64,000 nt of DNA from Prorocentrum cordatum (GCA_963575745.1 CAUYUJ010003558.1:591524-655523), one strand, 5' to 3'; counted from the first letter of the stretch, positions 43,131 through 55,745 are shown. The notes: generated by a model from the sequence alone, not told the origin. Numbers and translations: made by a program.

Positions 43131-44771
43131 GGAGGACGGAGGATGGGGGCGGGTGTAAGAGGACCACCTCCTGCATGCAAAACTTGTTACTTCAAGCTGC
43201 TTCCATGAAGTGCTGCCGCTGGTTTGTATAACACGTTGATGGCGTCTACTATGACTGCGCGACGCGGCATGGCGTCGATTCCACGCAGGGTCCATCATTC
43301 AACCTCAACCCCATCCCTCCTCCATTCATCCTCCCCCTCCTGGCGCACACTCCAAGTCCCAAGATCCGAACGTAAAACGAAGGGGCAGTGCGCACGAAAA
43401 CTACTCCTGAGCTCACTGCCCCAAGCCTAACTCGTCTGGCCAGGCCTTCGGACCCTCCTTGCCCTCCTCGTGTTCCTCCTCCTCCTCCTCCTCCTCCCCG
43501 GCCACTGCCTCCTCCCCCACCCTCCTCCCTCCTCCCTGTTCTCGGGGGCGTCCACGAGGGGGTCCTCAAAGAGGGAGAGGTCGCAAATCCTGGCCAGAAC
43601 ACGTGCGCGGCCCAGGGGGGGGGGCCAAGGGACGTGTGGAAAGACGCAGGGGGCCACAAAAGCCGGGGCGGTATCATGCCCCCGGCTATGAGATCCCACC
43701 CCCCAATCATGACCCCGCTCTTGGCCACCCCCGATTCTCCCCCGCCCTCCCCTTCCTTGTCCCTCCCCCAGGAACCGCGATCGGGCTTCCTACCCGCGGG
43801 GACCCCGCCGCCCAGCAGGCTGCCCCCGAAGCCATCGGGGCCTGGTGGGCGCTCGTCGCTCATCGTCGATCGTCGACGATCACCTCCGCCGTCATCGGTC
43901 GTCACCGTCACCGCTCTGGGAGACGTGGGACTCAGTTTCGGAGGACACGGGTTGGACCGCTGGGGCCGTCAGAAGAATGACGGGACCCAGCTTGAAATTT
44001 AGCGCGAGCTCCCGCTGCAGACGTCCCACATAAATTCAGGACTGGCCCGTTCAAAAGCGTCGGCAAACCCGAATTCCAGCGAACTCGAGTCTTCTGTTGT
44101 GCCGAACCTTCGAAATTGTAGAATTCGGTGTCATCGTCTTCGCCGCCGTTGCCGACGTAGTCGCCGTCGTCGTAATCGTCCTCATCATCGTCACAGTCGT
44201 CGTCGAAGTGGTCAACGTCGCCTGAAGCGGACGTAAAGGAGAAAAGGGAATGCGACGGGGAGGATTGATTGGGAAGAGCAGGATGAGCACGCAGAGAAGG
44301 CAAAGGCGGAAGGAAGACTGCGACGAAGCAAGAGGAGACTGGTAAGATGCTTGATGTTTCCCCCAACGAGAAACAGCACATAGGAAACTACCGCATGATC
44401 GCCGGTCTTCGTCATGTCAGACCACGTGCCCAAACATGCACGTTCAGTTTAGAAGAGGAGGGATGAGAAGCATCGCTACCAGAAGAAAGCTCAACAGAGA
44501 TTGTGCGCGAGCTCGGCTCACCATTCTCGCGCCGACGTGCACCCAGAGGTTCACTATCCCGTGATACCAGCGGCGACCCAACAAAAGCATAACTCGCCCT
44601 AGGGCTCTCTGCCCGGCGGCCCCGGCGGCGCCTCCTGGCCATCATGGATGGCCACACCGAGCCAGAGCACCCCGCGTACCAAACGGGCCATTTAGCGTGC
44701 GACTTGTCCATTCCGCGGCAGTGCCTGCAAGATGAACGAACCTGGGCGGACTTTACGACTCATGGGACGCA
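43131..44771. other. No gene recognised
   Basis: Includes a short CTC run (43468-43500), G-rich runs near 43615, and CGTCATCGTC-type degenerate triplets at 43855-43920 and 44120-44220. No supported gene. Confidence 0.4.
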
Positions 44772-44978
44772 GAAGGATCCGCCGGCCCCCTTGTGGGGCC
44801 ACCAGGCTGTAGGACGAGGTTGCTGCTTCCTGCGCCAGCTGCAGTTTCAAGTATCCAATGTTACAGTCCGGTTTTTTGTTTCCTACTGTAAACTTGTTGA
44901 AGTCCGCGCGAGAGGGGAGAGCCCCAAACATGCAATTCATCGCCCCCAGATCGCGTTGCCTGAATTTCTGGGGGGGTG
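44772..44978 (+). repeat. Dispersed repeat beginning CCGCCGGCCCCCTTGTGGGG, copy 2
   Basis: Counterpart of 38795-39030. Not followed by the 73-bp satellite, so the satellite is not part of the repeat. Confidence 0.8.
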
Positions 44979-45004
44979 GGCATGGGACACGTAAAATACT
45001 TGGT

Positions 45005-45245
45005 ATTCGCGCCCCGAGGGCTAAACCCTTCGTAAATTACGCAATGCTCGCGTCCCCGGAGCCTGAAACCCTGGTAAATGATTCAATTCTCGCGCCCCCG
45101 AGGCAATTCACCGTCGTAAATGAATCAATGGTCGCATACCAGAGGCCATAATCCTTTGTACAATACGCAATTTTCGCGTCCCCGAGGCCACAAACCGTCG
45201 CATATGGCGCAACTCTTGCGGCCCCGAAGCAACAAACCTGGGTTA
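45005..45245 (+). repeat. 42-bp tandem repeat, about six units
   Basis: Units begin CGCGCCCCGAGGGCTAAACC-like at about 45008, 45051, 45091, 45132, 45175 and 45217, each followed by TCGTAAATNANNCAAT. Confidence 0.8.
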
Positions 45246-45608
45246 ATGATGTGCACAAGGGAACGCCCCTCCCCTGGCTCTACTCCAATGACAGGAACTG
45301 CCGTCACACTAAGAAACACCAGCTACGGCAGACTTGGTTCAGCGATTCGGGCCTTTTCTTTGCAACTTCGGGGCCCAATCACTAAACGGCTCCCCTTAGA
45401 TGTGGTCCTGGTCATGTCCGACACGGGTTGCTGGCTGCTCCCCCCGCGTCTCCGCTCAGCACGCCCGAAACGGGCACGGAACAAACTGGTACGATGCCCC
45501 ACGGCAGGTCTCGCCTGTCCAGCACTCCCACCGATCACTGCTGGGCAGCCGGCCTGGGGCCTCGAGGGGGCCACGCCCCTGGCGACGCTGGCAGGGAGTC
45601 CTGCGCAA

Positions 45609-47093
45609 ACATGATCGACCCACGAACCCGGAAAGGAATGTAGAACTGTAACACATGGCAGCGTTTTCAAAGACACCTGATTGGGTGACGGGCAAATGCA
45701 ATACTGAAGGTATCGATCTTGATGTACCCTGCCGAGGGCTGTGCTGTGCTGCGCCGTGCTGAATTGCGATGTGCCATGGCGCGACTGTGCTCTATAGCCT
45801 CGTGGATCGAGTCCTCCTTTGCATCCGAGTCCTGACCGAACTGATCTGGATCTTAAGCTCGAGCTGCCTGAACACATAGTAGCTGCCCCAGAGCTAATGG
45901 ACAGGGGAACATGCCAGGAGGACGCGCCGCGAAACGTCCCAAGGGATGCGCCAGGCGACGTGCCAGGGGACGTGCCATGGGGTCGCACCGCGGGACGTGC
46001 CAAGGGGACGCGCTACGGAACGTGCCAATGGATGTGCCACGGGATGTGCCAGGGGACGCGCGACGCGACGTGCCAGGGGGACTCGCCAAAGGACGCCCCA
46101 CGGAACGTGCCAAGGAACGTGCCAAGTTGCAATGCTGAGTGCATCGACCTTGATGTACCGTGCCGAAATCAGTGCTGTGCTGCGCCGTGCTGAATTGCGA
46201 TGTGCCATGGCGCGATTGTGCTCTATAGCCTCGTGGATCGAGTCCTCCTTTGCATCCGAGTCCTGACCGAACTGATCTGGATCTTAAGCTCGAGCTGCCT
46301 GAACACATAGTAGCTGCCCCAGAGCTAATGGACAGGGGAACATGCCAGGAGGACGCGACGCAGAACGTCTCAAGGGACGCGCCAAGCGACGTGCCAAGGG
46401 ACGTGCCATGGGGACGCATCGCGGGACCTGCCAAGGGGACGCGCTACGGAACGTGCTGGGGACAAGCGTTTCGCTCGAGACATCCTGTCAAAATCATCTG
46501 AATTCCTACGCGCGGGACGCTGCACGCGCGAGACATCCTCGGAATTCCTGCGAGCGGGACGTGAAAACAAGCATTTCGCCTGAGACATCCTTTGAATTCT
46601 GGCCCCCCACGAGGCCACCGCTCGAGACATCCTCCAATTTTGCAAAACCAGCGTTTCGCTCGAGACATCCTCAACAAATTATGAAAAACAAGCGTTTCGC
46701 TCGAGACATCCTGTCAAAATCCCAAGAAATCCAAATACCCGCGCGCGGGACGCGGCACGCGCGAGACATCCTTGGAATTCCTGCGCGAGGGGCGCTTTTC
46801 CGTGTCGCGGTCGGCTCTGCAAAACCAGCGTGTCGCTCGAGACATCCTCAACAAATTCTGAAACCAAGCGTTTCGCTCGAGACATCCCCAACTCTGCAAA
46901 ACCAGCGTCTCGCTCGAGACATCCTCAACAAATTCTGAAAAACAAGCGTTTCGCTCGAGACATCCTCAAAAATAATTTCGCCGGCCCTACTCCGTGCGTG
47001 CCCGCTCGCAAAATAATTTCGCCGGCCCAAGTCGCAGGGGGGCCGGGGGGTTAACCTACTAAAAGAGAACCCTGGGCCCGCGCCCTTTCCGGG
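45609..47093 (+). mobile_element. R1 composite element, tandem copy V (1485 bp)
   Basis: Begins ACATGATCGACCCACGAACC and ends CGCGCCCTTTCCGGG. It holds two long units (blocks at 45818 and 46249), then an array of about 40-bp units of the type CCAGCGTTTCGCTCGAGACA / TCCTCAACAAATTCTG, which is a shortened form of the 75-bp unit. Two CGCGCGGGACGC-bearing spacers and the CCGGCCCTAC / AGAGAACCCTGGGCC end module complete it. Differs from copy VI at one base I could find (about 46977). Confidence 0.8.
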
Positions 47094-48578
47094 ACATGAT
47101 CGACCCACGAACCCGGAAAGGAATGTAGAACTGTAACACATGGCAGCGTTTTCAAAGACACCTGATTGGGTGACGGGCAAATGCAATACTGAAGGTATCG
47201 ATCTTGATGTACCCTGCCGAGGGCTGTGCTGTGCTGCGCCGTGCTGAATTGCGATGTGCCATGGCGCGACTGTGCTCTATAGCCTCGTGGATCGAGTCCT
47301 CCTTTGCATCCGAGTCCTGACCGAACTGATCTGGATCTTAAGCTCGAGCTGCCTGAACACATAGTAGCTGCCCCAGAGCTAATGGACAGGGGAACATGCC
47401 AGGAGGACGCGCCGCGAAACGTCCCAAGGGATGCGCCAGGCGACGTGCCAGGGGACGTGCCATGGGGTCGCACCGCGGGACGTGCCAAGGGGACGCGCTA
47501 CGGAACGTGCCAATGGATGTGCCACGGGATGTGCCAGGGGACGCGCGACGCGACGTGCCAGGGGGACTCGCCAAAGGACGCCCCACGGAACGTGCCAAGG
47601 AACGTGCCAAGTTGCAATGCTGAGTGCATCGACCTTGATGTACCGTGCCGAAATCAGTGCTGTGCTGCGCCGTGCTGAATTGCGATGTGCCATGGCGCGA
47701 TTGTGCTCTATAGCCTCGTGGATCGAGTCCTCCTTTGCATCCGAGTCCTGACCGAACTGATCTGGATCTTAAGCTCGAGCTGCCTGAACACATAGTAGCT
47801 GCCCCAGAGCTAATGGACAGGGGAACATGCCAGGAGGACGCGACGCAGAACGTCTCAAGGGACGCGCCAAGCGACGTGCCAAGGGACGTGCCATGGGGAC
47901 GCATCGCGGGACCTGCCAAGGGGACGCGCTACGGAACGTGCTGGGGACAAGCGTTTCGCTCGAGACATCCTGTCAAAATCATCTGAATTCCTACGCGCGG
48001 GACGCTGCACGCGCGAGACATCCTCGGAATTCCTGCGAGCGGGACGTGAAAACAAGCATTTCGCCTGAGACATCCTTTGAATTCTGGCCCCCCACGAGGC
48101 CACCGCTCGAGACATCCTCCAATTTTGCAAAACCAGCGTTTCGCTCGAGACATCCTCAACAAATTATGAAAAACAAGCGTTTCGCTCGAGACATCCTGTC
48201 AAAATCCCAAGAAATCCAAATACCCGCGCGCGGGACGCGGCACGCGCGAGACATCCTTGGAATTCCTGCGCGAGGGGCGCTTTTCCGTGTCGCGGTCGGC
48301 TCTGCAAAACCAGCGTGTCGCTCGAGACATCCTCAACAAATTCTGAAACCAAGCGTTTCGCTCGAGACATCCCCAACTCTGCAAAACCAGCGTCTCGCTC
48401 GAGACATCCTCAACAAATTCTGAAAAACAAGCGTTTCGCTCGAGACATCCTCAAAAATAATGTCGCCGGCCCTACTCCGTGCGTGCCCGCTCGCAAAATA
48501 ATTTCGCCGGCCCAAGTCGCAGGGGGGCCGGGGGGTTAACCTACTAAAAGAGAACCCTGGGCCCGCGCCCTTTCCGGG
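47094..48578 (+). mobile_element. R1 composite element, tandem copy VI (1485 bp)
   Basis: Follows copy V with no spacer: the CCCTTTCCGGG end of V is immediately followed by the ACATGATCG head. Same length and content as copy V. The head-to-tail junction coincides exactly with the element ends seen in the dispersed copies. Confidence 0.8.
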
Positions 48579-50063
48579 ACATGATCGACCCACGAACCCG
48601 GAAAGGAATGTAGAACTGTAACACATGGCAGCGTTTTCAAAGACACCTGATTGGGTGACGGGCAAATGCAATACTGAAGGTATCGATCTTGATGTACCCT
48701 GCCGAGGGCTGTGCTGTGCTGCGCCGTGCTGAATTGCGATGTGCCATGGCGCGACTGTGCTCTATAGCCTCGTGGATCGAGTCCTCCTTTGCATCCGAGT
48801 CCTGACCGAACTGATCTGGATCTTAAGCTCGAGCTGCCTGAACACATAGTAGCTGCCCCAGAGCTAATGGACAGGGGAACATGCCAGGAGGACGCGCCGC
48901 GAAACGTCCCAAGGGATGCGCCAGGCGACGTGCCAGGGGACGTGCCATGGGGTCGCACCGCGGGACGTGCCAAGGGGACGCGCTACGGAACGTGCCAATG
49001 GATGTGCCACGGGATGTGCCAGGGGACGCGCGACGCGACGTGCCAGGGGGACTCGCCAAAGGACGCCCCACGGAACGTGCCAAGGAACGTGCCAAGTTGC
49101 AATGCTGAGTGCATCGACCTTGATGTACCGTGCCGAAATCAGTGCTGTGCTGCGCCGTGCTGAATTGCGATGTGCCATGGCGCGATTGTGCTCTATAGCC
49201 TCGTGGATCGAGTCCTCCTTTGCATCCGAGTCCTGACCGAACTGATCTGGATCTTAAGCTCGAGCTGCCTGAACACATAGTAGCTGCCCCAGAGCTAATG
49301 GACAGGGGAACATGCCAGGAGGACGCGACGCAGAACGTCTCCAGGGACGCGCCAAGCGACGTGCCAAGGGACGTGCCATGGGGACGCATCGCGGGACCTG
49401 CCAAGGGGACGCGCTACGGAACGTGCTGGGGACAAGCGTTTCGCTCGAGACATCCTGTCAAAATCATTTGAATTCCTACGCGCGGGACGCTGCACGCGCG
49501 AGACATCCTCGGAATTCCTGCGAGCGGGACGTGAAAACAAGCATTTCGCCTGAGACATCCTTTGAATTCTGGCCCCCCACGAGGCCACCGCTCGAGACAT
49601 CCTCCAATTTTGCAAAACCAGCGTTTCGCTCGAGACATCCTCAACAAATTATGAAAAACAAGCGTTTCGCTCGAGACATCCTGTCAAAATCCCGAGAAAT
49701 CCAAATACCCGCGCGCGGGACGCGGCACGCGCGAGACATCCTTGGAATTCCTGCGCGAGGGGCGCTTTTCCGTGTCGCGGTCGGCTCTGCAAAACCAGCG
49801 TGTCGCTCGAGACATCCTCAACAAATTCTGAAACCAAGCGTTTCGCTCGAGACATCCCCAACTCTGCAAAGCCAGCGTCTCGCTCGAGACATCCTCAACA
49901 AATTCTGAAAAACAAGCGTTTCGCTCGAGACATCCTCAAAAATAATGTCGCCGGCCCTACTCCGTGCGTGCCCGCTCGCAAAATAATTTCGCCGGCCCAT
50001 GTCGCAGGGGGGCCAGGGGGTAAACCTACTAAAAGAGAACCCTGGGCCCGCGCCCTTTCCGGG
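48579..50063 (+). mobile_element. R1 composite element, tandem copy VII (1485 bp)
   Basis: Third head-to-tail copy. It carries several private changes against copy VI (near 49340, 49468, 49694, 49871 and 49999-50025), so it is the most diverged of the three. Its end reads CCCTTTCCGGGAAAAAA and passes into unrelated sequence. Confidence 0.8.
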
Positions 50064-50789
50064 AAAAAATGGGCAGCAGCTGCGGCCGCCCCAGGTCTGC
50101 CCGTGCCCGTCCCGACCGTCCCGATCCTCGGCTAGGCGTAAGAGTGACCCTGGGTAAGGGTGACCTTTGGTGCGCAGCTTTTGGGGGCGCGAGGGAGCCA
50201 AACCAAAGGGCACGGGCCGCTTATATCGCATCGCGCGCGGCGATCGGGGGGAGCCCGATGAGCCCGCACCAGAGGTCACTCCGGCGAAAGGTCACTCTTA
50301 CGTGTGGTCGAGATCCGCGCGCCTCGGCTGGGCAGCCCCGGCCACATCGGCTCACTGCCCCCGCGGCCGCGCGGCCGCGCGGCGCCGCGGCCGCGCGGGG
50401 CGGCCCGCCCCGGTCTGCATTGGCACCGGCCCCCGGACCGGGCGGCCGCGGGGCGCGCCCCGCCCTACGACGGCGAGGCTCGGGAGGGACGGCGGCGCGA
50501 GGGAGGAGGGAGGAGGGGGGGGGAGGGAGGGAGAAGACGGGGGAGGGGGGGAGGGAAGGAGGGGAGGGAGGGAATGAGGGATGGAAGCCGCGCGTATATC
50601 CGCCGCAGTTCCTCTGGGCACAGAGTGGGCGTGTCCTTCGGTCCTTTGCCCAATCCCCTAAGCCTCAGTCCTCACTCTCACTACTCAGGAGTCTTGTATG
50701 GGGCCCGGAGCCCACATTGCCAAATCTTGCGAATCTTGGCGCGGTTCCCCTGGGGCTTGCCGCAGCTTCCCGCTTGACTTTTCGGGGCC
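50064..50789. other. GC-rich region, no gene recognised
   Basis: Contains GCGGCCGCG runs (50355-50400) and a GGGAGGGAGGGA purine tract (50505-50580). Overlapping open frames on both strands lack motifs. Confidence 0.4.
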
Positions 50790-51370
50790 CAGGATGGCCC
50801 CAAGACGGGCCAACAAGGTTCTAATAGGCCCTCAAGACGGCCCACGGAGGCCCCGAGTCGCCGAACGATCGCCCCAGGACGCTCGAGATGGCCCCCAGGC
50901 TGCCCAGGAGGCCTCCAAGACGCCCAAAGAAGCCCCCAAGAGGCCCCCCGAGAGGGCCCCACGAGGCCAAAATTATGGATGTTCCTTAGGCTTTTGGAGG
51001 ATTTGGGAGTTCTCGCATTTTTGGCTGCCCGACGCTCCCAGACGGCCCCAGGGCTCCCAAGACCGCCCCAAAACAGCTCTGGAGGCTTCCAAGAGGGCTT
51101 CCCAAACGGCTCAAGCGGGCCCAAAGATAACCCAAGAGGAGCCCCAAACGGCCCAAGAGGGCCCCAAGACGGTCCCGAAACGGGCCCCAAAGAGGGAACA
51201 CGAACCGAAAATCCCAGCCTTCCGCCCCAAGAGGCCAACAGGAGGCCCCTAGAGGCGCCCAGGAGGCCCCAAGAGGGCCCCAAGAGGCCACCAATCCCGA
51301 GAGGCCCCAAGAGGCCCAAAAAGAGGCCCCAAGAGTCCCCAAACGGCCCCCAGGAGGCGTCTGGACTGAC
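50790..51370. repeat. GGCCCCAAGAG array with AT-richer interruption
   Basis: Same unit as at 12450-13060, with the related interruption at about 50973-51053 containing TTTTTGGCTGCCCGACGCTC. Open frames of up to 245 codons here are artefacts. Confidence 0.75.
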
Positions 51371-51679
51371 TCGAAGAGGCCCCCGGGAACCTTCCACGAG
51401 ATCCCAGCGCACATCCAATTGGCTTCATACCCACAACCCAGGCACGGTGGCGGAATGGACCGAATGCCATTAGAGACACTAAGGTATCTGGGCCCTGTCC
51501 CATGGGGCTTCGCAGAAACGCCACAGGGCAACGAAGAGTACATAATTTGTCGGCCGGTTCTCGGTGCGAGCGGTGTTGAAACAAATCTTCACGCTGCGTT
51601 TGGGCCGCCATTTGATTGACACTAATTTGTGGGCAAGCATAACATAAATGTAGTGCACGTGTCTCTGGCCCTGAAGAGA

Positions 51680-51850
51680 GGAGGAGGAGGAGGAGGAGGA
51701 GGAGGAGGAGGAGGAGGAGGAGGAGGAGGAGGAGGAGGAGGAGGAGGAGGAGGAGGAGGAGGAGGAGGAGGAGGAGGGGAGGAGGAGGGAGGGAGGAGGA
51801 TGGGGAGAGGAGGAGGACGAGGAGGAGTAGGAGGAGGAGGAAGGGGGGAC
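51680..51850. repeat. GGA triplet tract
   Basis: About 110 bp of uninterrupted GGAGGAGGA, then looser G/A sequence. Confidence 0.95.
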
Positions 51851-53160
51851 AGGGGCCACCGCGACGAGGATTTGACCACTACGGCAGAGACACCGACCAG
51901 GCGGCAGCGCAGGCGGAACGCAGCAGCGGGTGGCTGTCTGAGTTCACGGGGGGGGGTTTGTGGTGGTCGTCGGGGACGGCCAGGGTGGCAGGGGGCGCCA
52001 GGGCTGCCAGGGTCGTCCAGCCATCCTTAAAGGGAAATTAGGACACACAAATAAATGCACACAAATAAAAATAGTCCCCCTATTTTCCCATATTTTCTGG
52101 GTTTTTGTCTTCCCCCACAATTCCCATATTTTCCCATATTTTCCTAAAAATCGACGAATAATTGTGTCTGTGTGTTTTTTCCCCTCCTGAATCCTGGGCT
52201 GGCCAGGGCGAGCTGCCACGCTGCGGCTTGGTCGGCAAGGGTCTTTCGGGTGATGCCTCCCGCCCCACTGGAACCCGCTCACTGCTGCATTGTTGCATGG
52301 TCGTCAGGCACCCTTTCGGGTCACGCCATGCCCCCCGCCACACTAGAGTCCGGCCCCTCCTCCTCAGAAGGCGCCCGCGCTACCCAGCAAGAATTGGGAG
52401 GGCGAGCGGGGGGCGCCGGGCAGCGCCGGGAAAACCTCACACGGCGTCCGACGCGGAGGCCGCCCAATCCCTCCAGACCATGCTTGGGGGTGAAGCGACA
52501 CCGCACGCGCGGACGTAAGGAGATGGAGAATCGCAATCGCTGGGCGCGCTGGCACGCTGCCAGGACTTCGGAAGCTCTGCGCACGTCGCAGCCCCACCCG
52601 CCGCCGTGGGCTTCAGCCACCACGGGGGGGAAACCGAAGCCCCGCTCTGCGCACCTCTGGGCGGTGTCCTGGCGCTGCCCTGTGAGCGGGGCGGCCTCGA
52701 CGCGGCGCGGAGGCCGCCGCGCACCTCCGACCCGACCTGGCGGCAGGGCTCCAGGCAGCCGCCGTGCCCTTGCGCCACTGGGCCCTGGTCGTGGACGTCG
52801 GCGGAGCGGCGGTCGTCGTCGCCACACATCGCACCTCGCACCTGCCCGCCCCGGAGGGTGGCCGCCCCGTCGGGGCGCAGGAGGAGGCGCCCCCTGTGCG
52901 GTCCACCTCCGCCCCGGCGTGGCCAGCGGCCGAGGCGCGGCGCTCCCCGGCCCTCGACCGGATACGTCGTGTGCGGGTCCGTGCGCCCGAAGCGAACGTC
53001 CCGAGGCCGACACTGCAGACAGCTTGCCTTTCTGCGTCTCTGAAAATGGCACAGCGTGGGCCCAAACTCCACCCAGGCACCATCCTGACCCGCTTTCACA
53101 CCCGAGCTCAGCTGTGGCGGCGGTTCGAAGGACAAAATAAATGAGGTAGAAGAGGAGTTG
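51851..53160. other. No gene accepted
   Basis: Overlapping frames of about 250-320 codons are open on both strands at 52172-53229, in very GC-rich sequence. I cannot tell a real exon from chance. At 52030-52160 there is an AT-rich stretch with repeated CCCATATTTTCC. Confidence 0.35.
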
Positions 53161-53201
53161 GAGGAGGAGGAGGAGGAGGAGGAGGAGGAGGAGGAGGAGG
53201 A
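53161..53201. repeat. GGA triplet run
   Basis: About 40 bp of GGAGGAGGA. A second, broken GGA run lies at 53560-53610. 53202-53795 otherwise holds nothing recognised. Confidence 0.9.
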
Positions 53202-53864
53202 TCGCACGCAGCAGGGGACGATAGGTCACACCTTAGCCACTCGCGCCGATGGCCAAGTTCGTCGCGCGAAAGAAGGCCCCAGATAGGCTTCGAGATTGCC
53301 GAGCTGAGAGGGCGAGGACTCGTGCTCAACCTTCAGCTCGTGGTTCGAGCAAAATCCTAGGACGTTCAGTGGATGGACTGAGACATGGTGAAATGAAGGG
53401 TCGCAGGCCGAATCATCGCCAAGGCCGCGGCGAAAGAGGGAGCAGGGCCTTGGGCAAGCCAGGAGGTGGATAAGACGTGGGCTGACGATGAAACGGCGCC
53501 ATCGATTGAAACCCTCTATGCGCTAAAACGGGCATCCTACCCGAGGTGATCCACCCTAGGAGGAGGAGCAGGAGGACGGAGGAGGAGGAGGAGGAGAAGG
53601 AGGAGGAGGTTCAAGACAAACGCCGTTAGAACAGAAAATACCGGAGGTCCGCGAAGACTTCTCGGGTCGGCGCGGAACCTCCCCTCCCTGCACCTGTCCC
53701 CCTGGCGCAAAGCGCGCCTGGCGCGGCGCAGGTGAGTGCGGGGAGGGAACCCAGCGCCGGCTCACGAAGTCCGCGCTCGAGTGTTGCTCCAAGCCGTCCT
53801 GCGTTGGGTCCTCATTTTGAATTCGCAGCGCAGCGCTCCACCTCACCTTACCTCCACCCCCTCA

Positions 53865-54240
53865 TCTCCTCATCTTCCTCACCCTTGTCATCCGCATCAT
53901 CCTCATCGTCGTCATCGTCATCATCGTCATTATCATCATCACCACCACCATAATTATTATCATCTTCATCGCCAGCATCAGCATCATCACCATCATCATC
54001 ACCATCATCATGAGCATCATCATCGTCATCATCATCATGCTCGTCATCATCATCATCAGCATCATCAGCATCTTCATCATCAGCATCAGCATCATCACCA
54101 TCATCATTCTCATCGTCATAATCAAGATTATCATCAGCATCAACATCATCAGCAGCAGCATCATCATCATCAGCAGCAGCATGATCATGATCATGACCAT
54201 CATCAGCATCAGCAAGAGTATCATCATAATCGTTACCACA
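53865..54240. repeat. ATC/CAT triplet tract
   Basis: Long run of CATCATCATC with CAG and CAC variants; translates to poly-His, poly-Met or poly-Ile depending on frame. Confidence 0.95.
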
Positions 54241-54279
54241 TTCATAGTTCCCATCAAGGTCCCCAGATCATCACCTCAC

Positions 54280-55310
54280 AGGTTCCGTGGCCCCATAAGG
54301 GAGCACCACCAACAGACTGTATTGGCTGCGGTCGCACGCGGCCCCATCCTATTGCAGCGCATCCCTCACGCGCTTCCTCGACGTATGCATAGGGAGCTCC
54401 ATCGACCGCCCTGGTGTCCGTGGTCGCCTGCGGCCCCGCCCAATTTCAGCACACCCCTCACACGTCGCGCGGCTTCATGAAAAGGCTCCAGCGAACACGC
54501 ACCAGTGGATGCGGTCGGATGCGGAGCCGCCCCACTTCGACAACACACCGCCCCACTGGCTGCGGTCGAGTGCGGCACCGCCCGCTTTCGGCTCACACCT
54601 CACACGTTTCGTGGCCCCATGCGGAGCTCCAGCGAAGGCCCCAGTGGCTGCGGTCGCATGCGGCCCAGTCCCATTCTGGCGCACCACTCACACCTTTGGT
54701 GGACCCATAACGAGCTCCGCCAAACGCCCCAATGGCTGCGGTCGCATGCGGCCCCGCCCCAGTCCGGCACACCCCTCACACGTTTCGTGGCCCGATGGGG
54801 AGCTCCCTCAAAAGGCTCCAGTGGCAGGGTCAGTATGAGGACGCAGGTCCATATTGGCACGCCCCTTGCACGTTTCGGGGCTTCATACGGAGCTCCACTG
54901 AAGGTCCCAATGGCAGGGTCCGTATGCGGACGGGGGTCCATATTGGCACAGCCCTCACACGTTTCGTGACCCCACAGGGAAATCCAACGAAGGCCCCAGT
55001 GGCCGGATCTGCATACGGACTCGAGTCCATTTCGGTGCACCATGGGGAGCTCCACCGAAGGCCCGAGTGGCTGCGGTCGCATGTGGCCTCGGGCTCATGT
55101 CGGCAGACTCCTCACACGTTTCGTGGCCCCAACAGGGGCTCTACCGAAAACCCTGGTGACAGGGTCCGCATGCAGACTCGGGCCCATTTTGGCACACCCT
55201 TCACACGTTCCGTGGTCACACGGAGCTCCCCCGAAGGACCCAGTGGCTGGGTTCGCAAAGCGTCTCCCCGCCGCATTTCGGTAGATTCCTCACTCGCTCC
55301 GTGGCCCCAT
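54280..55310 (+). repeat. 86-88 bp satellite core of R2 element C
   Basis: About 12 units. The reverse complement is the unit seen at 60795-61400 and 62180-64000. Confidence 0.85.
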
Positions 55311-55675
55311 GTTTGCCATCTGCGTCGCGAGAGTGCGTGCGTGAATAAGGAACGAACGTTTAGTGTGGTCCGACGTTGTTCGGCGATGCGGTCAAGGGTG
55401 CTGCAGATCCCTCAGTGTGTTCTTTTGAATTGAGCGGTCCTGTTCATAACAGCAACGTGTACAGGAAGGGTTGGGTTCTTCGCCAGGGTGATGTTTCCAA
55501 AACTCTGGCAGCCCAACGTCTCGCCCCGTTCACAAAATCCGTGGGAGAGGATCGAAATATTCACACAAACACCTGGTCGGCCAAGGAGTTCCGTGTATGG
55601 ACGCCCACGGCCCCAGCGTCTACACCCGAACTCTTTCGCCGAGTTCCTCGGCTCCTTGGTCGACCAAACGACGTG

Positions 55676-55677
<2 letters not shown>

Positions 55678-55711
<34 letters not shown>

Positions 55712-55745
55712 CGAGAGAAATAGAGAGAGAGAGAGAGAGAGAGGA
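55678..55745. repeat. TA then GA microsatellites
   Basis: TA run at 55680-55710, short GAGAGAAATAGAGAG link, GA run to 55743, then ACAACAACAACAA. Confidence 0.95.

Larger units (their letters stand above)
53796..55490 (+). mobile_element. R2 composite satellite element C
   Basis: Head CCTGCGTTGGGTCCTCATTT (about 53798-53817), an ATC/CAT triplet tract (53865-54240), a core of 86-88 bp units (54280-55310), and a tail with GAATTGAGCGGTCCTG ending GGTTGGGTTCTTCGCCAGGG. Same order as elements A and B, but with a different simple-sequence tract and a diverged core unit (TTTCGTGGCCCCATNGGGAG, CTCCANCGAAGGCTCCAGTG, GCAGGGTCCGCATGCGGAC). No protein-coding signal. Confidence 0.65.

Noticed and set aside
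45819-49908. Sets of identical 75-198 codon frames repeated every 1485 bp
   Set aside because: They repeat because the DNA repeats. The translated GGACGTGCCA steps have no domain, and other frames of the same DNA are equally open.
52172-53229. Candidate exon in the frames open on both strands
   Set aside because: Two or three frames are open at once in sequence of very high GC content, and none shows conserved motifs, so I could not choose a strand or a product.
53250-53360. Possible tRNA-like sequence with GGTTCGAGC
   Set aside because: A B-box-like word is present, but no cloverleaf with an acceptor stem and anticodon arm could be drawn at the right spacing.
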